Positions 58,724-64,000 of a DNA stretch of 64,000 nt are shown here, in pieces. Within the stretch, counting starts at the first letter, position 1, and each line of letters begins with the position of its first letter. A program made the translations under genes and the position numbers. Source of the DNA: Multivorans sp965116445 (GTDB taxonomy: Bacteria; Acidobacteriota; Thermoanaerobaculia; Multivoradales; Multivoraceae); the NCBI GenBank assembly GCA_965116445.1, contig OZ220688.1, forward strand, positions 2,356,001 through 2,420,000, in the 5' to 3' direction. The notes below the pieces were generated by a model. The model saw only the letters and a program-made list of their open reading frames with translations, was not told the origin of the DNA and made no database searches.

Positions 58724-59419
58724 ATGAACGCGATTCGGCGAATCGTCTGGGAGTCGGACACGCGCGCAGGGCGGGTGTTCGACACGGTCGTCCTGTCGGT
58801 GATCGTCGGAGGGTTGATCGTGGACGCCGTAGTCACCCTGGAAGCTCCGGGCCAACGTGCCAGCAGAGGCCTTGTCCTTGCGAGCACGGTAGTCACGACT
58901 CTGTTCGTCATCGAGTACGTGCTGCGATTGGCCACGGCGCCGAAACGATGGCGGTACATAAGGAGCTTCTACGGCATCGTCGATCTGGCCGCCATCCTGC
59001 CCACCTTGCTCGGTTTGGATCTGCGGGCACTCCGAGCCTTCAGGCTCTTCAGACTCCTCCGGCTCCTCAAGATCACGCGAGCCAAGGCGCTGCCTCGCTT
59101 CGGAAAGGCACTCTGGACCGTCAAGGACGAGGGCCTGATCTTCCTCTTCACCGCGGCGGTGGTGCTCTACCTGGCCGCAGCGGGCATCTATTACTTCGAG
59201 CACGCTGCGCAGCCCGAGACGTTCGGCTCGATCCCGGAGAGCCTCTGGTGGGCGGTGGCGACGCTGACCACCGTGGGCTACGGAGACGCCTACCCTGTTA
59301 CAGCCGGAGGTCGGCTGTTCACCGCGGTCATTCTGCTTTGTGGAATGGCAATCGTCGCCGCACCTGCCGGTCTGGTCGCTACAGCCCTTCGGAGAGCTGG
59401 CGGGAAGAGCGATGGATGA
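58724..59419 (+). CDS. Voltage-gated-type ion channel, copy 2
   Basis: 231 residues, nearly colinear with copy 1 from the first residue (MNAIRRIVWESDTRAGRVFD against MNAIRRVVWKSDTRAGRIFD) through S4 (LRAFRLFRLLRLLKITRAKAL), the pore (TTVGYGDAYPVTAGGRLF) and LLCGMAIVAAPAGLVATALRRAG. All functional motifs are intact, so it should also be an inner-membrane K+-type channel. Same orientation as copy 1, 9.26 kb away, with the defence genes between them. Codon usage and sequence differ enough to exclude a very recent duplication. Confidence 0.92.
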   Translation: MNAIRRIVWESDTRAGRVFDTVVLSVIVGGLIVDAVVTLEAPGQRASRGLVLASTVVTTLFVIEYVLRLATAPKRWRYIRSFYGIVDLAAILPTLLGLDLRALRAFRLFRLLRLLKITRAKALPRFGKALWTVKDEGLIFLFTAAVVLYLAAAGIYYFEHAAQPETFGSIPESLWWAVATLTTVGYGDAYPVTAGGRLFTAVILLCGMAIVAAPAGLVATALRRAGGKSDG

Positions 59420-59593
59420 GTCAACGGCCGGGGCCGCCTGCCCCTCGGCAAGGTCAGGCAGCGAGGCCAGGTTCTCGGCCATCGTGAGGCCGGTCACCGC
59501 CAAGCCCGCGCACATCCAATCGCAACGGTCAACATCTACCACGCTGCCGCCGTCAGCTTCTCGTTTCTGGTCCTTAGCCTGTCGTCTAGACAT

Positions 59594-59628
59594 CTTGAAC
59601 AAGCGTAGCCTTTACAGTTGAGTCAAGT
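59594..59628. repeat. Left copy of a 35-bp direct repeat flanking the interrupted unknown gene
   Basis: CTTGAACAAGCGTAGCC then TTTACAGTTGAGTCAAGT. It matches 62942-62976 at 32 of 35 positions, with 19 identical bases at the right end. Ends are themselves inverted (CTTGA...TCAAG). Bounds the segment that contains the split 546-codon gene. Confidence 0.88.
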
Positions 59629-59660
59629 TTGGTCGAGGTTCGTCTGGTAGTTGGTTGGCG

Positions 59661-59900
59661 TCAGGCGGCGAGTCGCTGTCCGCGCGTGGCTCGGTCGATC
59701 TGGCGGTCGTAGTTGGCGACGGTTGCTCGGAGTCGGGTGTGCGATTCCGGGTCGAGGGTGGCGGACAGGACGGGACCGAGTACTCGGTTATGGGTCCGGT
59801 TGTAGGCGAGAGCGACGCGCAGTCCCAGAGCGGTGATTCGGTAGCGGTGGGTGCCTGGGATCCGTTCGATGAGTCCCCGCAGTCTCAGTCGTCGCAGGTC
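59661..59900 (-). pseudogene. C-terminal fragment (79 codons) of the IS-interrupted unknown gene
   Basis: Reads DLRRLRLRGLIERIPGTHRY, then RITALGLRVALAYNRTHNRVL and ends RGQRLAA at TGA. Resembles a winged-helix tail. Removing the IS and one copy of its target duplication joins this segment in frame to ...GPSRMTY at 61398, giving RMTYDLRRLRLRGL. It is therefore the displaced C-terminus of the gene at 61398-62798. Confidence 0.9.
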
Positions 59901-59904
59901 GTAG

Positions 59905-61397
59905 CAGCCCGTGGTGAAAGTCGCCCTTGGCGGCCATTTCGCCAGGGCAGTAGAATGTCGTCATGGCTATGGGCAAAAAGCGTCGTGGTGGGAGCCAGGA
60001 GCCTCTCTGGGTGTCGGGCGGCGATCTGCCGCGAAGCTCTGGTCACCCGTTCTATGAGCGTTTGAACGGCTTGCTGGAGTCGAGGGGTTTCGACGAGTTC
60101 GTGGAGTCGGAGTGTTCGGAGTTCTACGCGGAGCGCATGGGCCGACCGAGTCTGCGTCCGGGCCGGTACTTCAGGATGTTGCTGTTGGGCTACTTCGAGG
60201 GTTTGGACTCTGAGCGTGGCATCGCGTGGCGGGCTCAGGACTCGCTGAGCATCCGGCGGTTTCTGGACTTGGGTGTAACTGAATCGGCCCCGGATCATTC
60301 GACGATTTCGCGTACTCGTCGGCTGATCGCGGTGGAGACTCACGCGAAGGTGTTCTCGTGGGTTCTTGGCGTCCTGGCGGATTCGGGTCTGGTGTCGGGG
60401 AAGACGGTGGGGGTGGACGCGACGACTCTGGAGGCGAACGCGGCGCTGCGAAGCATCGTGCGTCGTGACACGGGCGCGGAGTACGAGGAGTTCGTTCGGG
60501 GCTTGGCGGCGGCCTCGGGTGTGGCGACGCCGACGAAGGCGGAGTTGGCGCGCTTCGACCGCAAGCGGAAGAAGAAGTTGTCCAACAAGGAGTGGGAGAA
60601 TCCGCACGATCCGGATGCAGAGGTAACGAAGATGAAGGATGGCCGCACGCACCTTGCGTACAAGGCGGAGCAGGCGGTGGACCTGGAGTGCGGGACCATC
60701 CTGGGCGTGACCATCCACGGCGGCGCCAAGGGGGACACGGAGTCTCTCTTCGCGACGCTGGAGGAGACCTTCGATCAGGTCGAGTCGGCGGTCGGCGACT
60801 CGTCGGTGATCGAGGAAGTCGTTGCGGACAAGGGGTACCACAGCAACGCCGTTCTCGCCTCCATCGACGAGTTGGAGCTTCGCAGCTACATTGCGGAGCC
60901 GGACCGTGGTCGTCGTCGTTGGAAGGGCAAGAAGGACCTGCAGGCCATCGTGTACGCGAACCGTCGGCGAATCCGGGGGAATCGAGGCAAGCGGATGCAG
61001 CGCCAGCGCGGCGAGCGCCTCGAACGGCCTTTCGCCCATCAGTTCGAGACCGGCGGCATGCGACGGCTGCATCTGCGCGAGTGCGGCAACGTGCTCAAGC
61101 GGGTCTACCTTCAGGCCTGCGGCTTCAACCTCGGGCTGCTGATGCGTACGCTCGTGGGAGTCGGAACGCCGCGGGCCTTGCAGGGACGGTCTGCGGCGTT
61201 CCTCGACGCCCTGGCCGGCCCACACGGGGCGCCTTGGGAGCGTCTTGGCCGGGCTTTCCGCCGGTTCCTCGCCCGATGGCGGGAAAACCGCGCTGCCAGC
61301 CGCCCCAACTTCAACTTCGTCTTCCTCGCCGCTACCCAACCTCAAGCCTGAACCAACCACATCGCTCGGACCGCACGACTACTTCTGCCACGGGCTG
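59905..61397 (+). mobile_element. Complete 1,493-bp insertion sequence (IS1182-like) with GTAG target duplication
   Basis: Left end CAGCCCGTGGTGAAAGT (59905-59921) and right end, read inward, CAGCCCGTGGCAGAAGT (61397-61381): terminal inverted repeats matching at 14 of 17. The 4-bp direct repeat GTAG flanks it (59901-59904 and 61398-61401). It carries a single transposase gene. Insertion split an unknown gene, and precise removal restores that gene's frame, so the ends are certain. The element appears intact and potentially active. Confidence 0.95.
59963..61351 (+). CDS. IS1182-like DDE transposase
   Basis: 462 residues, complete. The N-terminal DUF772-type region (RPSLRPGRYFRMLLLGYFEG, DSTI-like DHSTISRTRR) is followed by the DDE domain: first Asp in KTVGVDATTLEAN, second Asp in EVVADKGYHSNA, and a Glu in the RGERLERPFAHQFETGGMRR region. 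A Lys/Arg-rich stretch between them (DRKRKKKLSNKEWENPHDPDA) is typical of the family. Starts at ATG 59963, 58 bases inside the left end of the IS. Mobilises its own element by cut-and-paste. Confidence 0.93.
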   Translation: MAMGKKRRGGSQEPLWVSGGDLPRSSGHPFYERLNGLLESRGFDEFVESECSEFYAERMGRPSLRPGRYFRMLLLGYFEGLDSERGIAWRAQDSLSIRRFLDLGVTESAPDHSTISRTRRLIAVETHAKVFSWVLGVLADSGLVSGKTVGVDATTLEANAALRSIVRRDTGAEYEEFVRGLAAASGVATPTKAELARFDRKRKKKLSNKEWENPHDPDAEVTKMKDGRTHLAYKAEQAVDLECGTILGVTIHGGAKGDTESLFATLEETFDQVESAVGDSSVIEEVVADKGYHSNAVLASIDELELRSYIAEPDRGRRRWKGKKDLQAIVYANRRRIRGNRGKRMQRQRGERLERPFAHQFETGGMRRLHLRECGNVLKRVYLQACGFNLGLLMRTLVGVGTPRALQGRSAAFLDALAGPHGAPWERLGRAFRRFLARWRENRAASRPNFNFVFLAATQPQA

Positions 61398-62798
61398 GTA
61401 GGTCATGCGGGAGGGTCCGTAGCGATGCTGCGGGAGTCCGCAAAGAGCGGCGACGACGGGCCGCAGGTCGCGGTTGCGGAAGCCGTTTGGCAGGAGGCTG
61501 AAGCGCAGCAGGGCAGCGCAGAGACTCTGCACCCTCGGGTCGCCGAAGCGAAGCGCCGAGGCGCGCTGTCCGGAGATGCACTGGGGCCGGTGCAGATCAT
61601 CGAGCACCTCGGCTCCGATCATGCAGTCGTGGCTGAGGGTTTGGACGCCGAGCAGGCGTCGGTTGGCGGCAAAGCCGATCTTCTTGAGATCATCGAGGTT
61701 TCTCAGCCGGCGACCGACATCGAAGTCGTAGGTGTCGTTGATCACCGTCTCGGTGCGCAGGGCGCGACCTTCCTTGTGGTACTGCTTGATGCGCGAGTGC
61801 TTGTAGTCGACGTGCAGCGACGGGGAGACCCCGTCGGCAATGACGCGGGTGCGAAACCGCGAGGGGGTGCGTCGTGTGACGCGGCGCTTGAAGATCAACT
61901 GCACGTGCTCGGGACGCCCCATGTCGAGGTGCTCGCGCAGCACCTGCTCGAAGAAGACCCGGCCTTGCACGGGGCGGTCGAAGACCTGGGTCAGGGCGAA
62001 CTCGGCCTGGAGGATCGAGACGTCGTAGCGGATGCCCCGCCGCCGGTCGTCGGCCGAGAACGGATGCGGCAGGCGAGCCAGCCACTTGCGCAGCAGCGCA
62101 TCGACCCGCTCCGCGGTGAGCCCGTCGGCGAGCCGCTGCATGGCCTCCGGGTCGGAGCACCGCAGGATGCCGTTGTCCAGCGACTCGTACGCGATGCCCT
62201 GCTTGGTCAACTGGCGCTTGACGTACTCGTGCCCGTTGATGCACAGCTTGGCGTTGTAGGGGAAGTACGAGCAGAACTTCAGGAACAACGGACCGAAGTC
62301 GTCGTCGACGACGTAGAAGTAGTACTGGTTGACGATCGCCGTCGAGTGCACCAGCCACGGATAGCCCGCGCCGGTCGCCGGGTCAAACCGGCGCTCGGTG
62401 CGCAGCACCCGCGCCTTCTCCTGCGCCTTGCCGATGTACAGCACCCCTTCCCCGCCATGCCACCGGCGAAGGTACTCGCGGGTACGGTCGTCCTTACGCT
62501 CGCCCCGACGAAACGGGACGATCTCGATCCCGCGCTGCCGCGCGTAACCCCTGATCGCGGCCACGAAGCGGCGCGTCATCGGCGCCATCAGCACCGACGA
62601 GGGAACCTGCGCCCCCCGCACCTCACGGAAGAACCACGCCGCGCCGGCGCCCCGCTGAAGCAGCGGCACGTAGACGTTGAGGTACATCCGATCGACGCAC
62701 TCCAGCGCCAACGACGTGTGCTCCGAAAGAACCTCGGCTACGGTGCGTGCTACCTTCATCAGCGGACTCCGGTCGATGGGCTTCTCACAGGCCAGCAT
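61398..62798 (-). pseudogene. N-terminal part (467 codons) of an unknown protein, interrupted by the IS
   Basis: The original protein would be about 546 residues. Conserved-looking blocks are CVDRMYLNVYVPLLQRGAG, GVLYIGKAQEKARVLRTERR, YYFYVVDDDFGPLFLKFCSY, CINGHEYVKRQL and HVDYKHSRIKQYHKEGRAL; His, Lys and acidic residues recur, suggesting an enzyme, perhaps a nuclease. I know this type of protein only as hypothetical. The reading frame now continues 22 codons into the IS. The gene and its fragment are flanked by 35-bp direct repeats, so the gene may itself be part of a mobile unit. Confidence 0.8.
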
Positions 62799-62904
62799 AA
62801 GGCCACCTTCGCCACCGAGCGACTATCACGGCGGACACAATCCGCAGCTGAAGCAGCGACCGGAGTCCGATCAACACACCCTCACCACCGACCACCGCAC
62901 ACAA

Positions 62905-62937
62905 CATGCTCGTCGGTCTGAGGCGAAGCCTCGTTAG
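62905..62937. repeat. Dispersed hairpin repeat, second family (GAGGCGAAGCCTC type)
   Basis: CATGCTCGTCGGTCTGAGGCGAAGCCTCGTTAG-type unit with the perfect palindrome GAGGC-GAA-GCCTC. Related copies lie at 63021-63053 (same orientation) and 22404-22436 (reverse). In the last two it is fused to the GGGTGCGCCGGCG repeat. Confidence 0.85.
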
Positions 62938-62941
62938 ATTC

Positions 62942-62976
62942 CTTGAACAGGCGTCGTCTTTACAGTTGAGTCAAGT
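62942..62976. repeat. Right copy of the 35-bp direct repeat
   Basis: CTTGAACAGGCGTCGTC then TTTACAGTTGAGTCAAGT; partner of 59594-59628. With the IS removed, the distance between the two copies would be about 1.85 kb, just enough for the 546-codon gene plus short flanks. Confidence 0.88.
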
Positions 62977-62978
62977 CC

Positions 62979-63053
62979 ACTGGCTGCGCCGGCCTTCTGG
63001 CCGGCATCCGCTCCGGCCTGCATGCTCGTGGGCCTGAGGCGAAGCCCCGTTAG
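62979..63053. repeat. Composite dispersed element (both repeat families joined)
   Basis: ACTGGCTGCGCCGGCCTTCT and GGCCGGCATCCGCTCCGG (GC family) directly followed by CATGCTCGTGGGCCTGAGGC and GAAGCCCCGTTAG (hairpin family). The same order, reversed, makes up the element at 22404-22549, so the two parts are halves of one element type. Confidence 0.85.
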
Positions 63054-63111
63054 CTGTTTCTTCCAGAAACCAACTACCGCGAGGAGTGGGGCTATATATA
63101 CTCCCAAGAGC

Positions 63112-64000
63112 ATGAAACGGACTGCCGTGGCAACGATGGCGGCGGCGGTGACGCTGGCTACCGGCGCGCTCCCTGCGGGTGGTCAAAGCCAACGCGCCGA
63201 GATTCGGCTGGCAGCGCTCACTGCTGCAGCAGCTGCTGATGCGCTTGACGACCTCCAGGCCGTTGACGATCCCGACGCCGCCGGAGTCCGAACTGCGTTC
63301 AGGAATGCCACGCGCCAGGCGCTCGAAGCCGCAAGCAAGGCCTACGACTCCGCTCCAGCGTTTACCGCCACGGTCTTTGACCTGAGCCTGGAAGCCGCGG
63401 AGGCCGCGGAACGCTTCGGAGATGCACTTGCCCGCGCTCTTGAGGCCCGTGGTGAGCTTGAAGCTGTCGTTCCCGAAGCGGCACAGACGAGGAGCGCCTT
63501 GGATGCGGCCCGGCGCGCGGACTCGATCTTCAGGGCTGCCAAGATCGCGCGCGAAGCCGTCCTGGCGGAATTGAGTTGCCATCAATCGGACGGTTGCCCG
63601 CCGCCTAGCGTCACAACTTCACACGACTCGGCGCCTACAAACCTCATAACCGCTTCCTGGCTGGCGGTCAGGGCCGCCGAGATCGGCAATGTCGCCGCTG
63701 CGCAAGCGGCTCACGCTGCCGTCTTGGCCGAAGTCGCGGCCGACCAGGCCGCCGCAGATGCCGCTAGGGCTGATGTGCTTGTCGCCCTCGGCGTCAGTCC
63801 TGAGGTCGCCCGCGCCGCGCTGGATTCCTACTTGGCTCTCGACGCCGAGAGTGGCACTCGCTGCAGCTTCGCGGCGGAGGTGGTTCTACCTGCGCGTGGG
63901 GTGCGGACTGCCCTTGTCGGCTCCGAAGGGGAGGAGCTCGGCAACAGTGTCTTGCACAACTGGGAGTCCTTTCGTTGCTCCGACAGAATCTATGCGGCCG
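63112..64000 (+). CDS. Secreted Ala-rich helical protein (3' part outside window)
   Basis: At least 296 residues, cut by the window end. Signal peptide MKRTAVATMAAAVTLATGAL with cleavage near PAGGQS. The mature part is Ala/Glu/Arg-rich and strongly helical (LDAARRADSIFRAAKIAREAVLAEL, later AAAQAAHAAVLAEVAADQAAAD), suggesting coiled coils, with a few Cys residues. A TATATATA stretch (63093-63100) about 12-19 bases before the ATG may be a -10 element. No family recognised. Confidence 0.75.
   Translation, partial: MKRTAVATMAAAVTLATGALPAGGQSQRAEIRLAALTAAAAADALDDLQAVDDPDAAGVRTAFRNATRQALEAASKAYDSAPAFTATVFDLSLEAAEAAERFGDALARALEARGELEAVVPEAAQTRSALDAARRADSIFRAAKIAREAVLAELSCHQSDGCPPPSVTTSHDSAPTNLITASWLAVRAAEIGNVAAAQAAHAAVLAEVAADQAAADAARADVLVALGVSPEVARAALDSYLALDAESGTRCSFAAEVVLPARGVRTALVGSEGEELGNSVLHNWESFRCSDRIYAA

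Noticed and set aside
59655..60065. + strand frame before the IS transposase as a separate small gene
   Set aside because: It crosses the left IS end at 59905 and is antisense to the displaced C-terminus of the interrupted gene.
1..64000. tRNA and rRNA genes
   Set aside because: Looked for cloverleaf-like segments with TTC-loop and CCA-type ends and for conserved rRNA stretches on both strands; none was convincing by eye.

Overview
The window is very GC-rich, densely coded chromosomal DNA from a Gram-negative, apparently heterotrophic bacterium. Evidence for a Gram-negative envelope is a TonB-dependent outer-membrane receptor with a C-terminal Phe, several lipoprotein signals and Tat-exported oxidoreductases. 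The gene mix (fused isobutyryl-CoA mutase, SUMF1-like and CRTAC1-like secreted proteins, Tat-signal Gfo/Idh/MocA enzymes, DUF993, a Cys-type sulfatase, and a secreted alkaline phosphatase with a Cys-rich C-terminal domain) is what I associate with Acidobacteriota of the Thermoanaerobaculia type. That placement is inference, because there is no rRNA or tRNA marker in the window.

Layout. 1-9.3 kb holds housekeeping and metabolic genes: galE, malate dehydrogenase, ferritin, an MFS transporter, a HEPN/MNT pair, a 2-hydroxyacid dehydrogenase and an acyl-CoA synthetase. 9.3-15.7 kb is a giant multidomain surface protein. Its reading frame has been invaded by a short dispersed repeat, and its signal peptide lies downstream of a 14-copy pentanucleotide tract that probably controls its reading frame. 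16-29 kb has alkaline phosphatase, IcmF, small secreted proteins, a MocA oxidoreductase, an enoyl-CoA hydratase, a SUMF1-like protein and two tandem secreted PHP-domain proteins. 29.1-31.2 kb is a roughly 2 kb insert bounded by 39-bp direct repeats that copy the 3' end of the neighbouring ABC permease gene. 31-46.8 kb carries a sugar ABC permease and binding protein, a TylF-type methyltransferase, a YcaQ-like protein, a TonB receptor, a DUF993/old-yellow-enzyme operon, a lone HicB, a sulfatase and a divergent NrtR-type Nudix regulator/ARPP-1-like pair with a perfect palindrome between them, then a second MocA enzyme.

46.8-63 kb is a mobile and defence-rich accessory region. It holds a frameshifted IS110-type transposase, two paralogous voltage-gated-type ion channels in direct orientation, and between them a toxin-antitoxin remnant, a three-gene operon (OLD-like ATPase, TOPRIM protein, giant DUF4011/helicase/nuclease/DUF3320 protein) and a class II Fic protein. 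Beyond the second channel lies a 546-codon gene of unknown function, framed by 35-bp direct repeats and cut in two by an intact 1,493-bp IS with a visible GTAG target duplication. The window ends inside a secreted Ala-rich helical protein.

A family of modular palindromic repeats with a core resembling GGGTGCGCCGGCG...GCCGGCAT is scattered through the window, in intergenic arrays, next to gene starts and inside the giant gene. No tRNA, rRNA or CRISPR array was seen.
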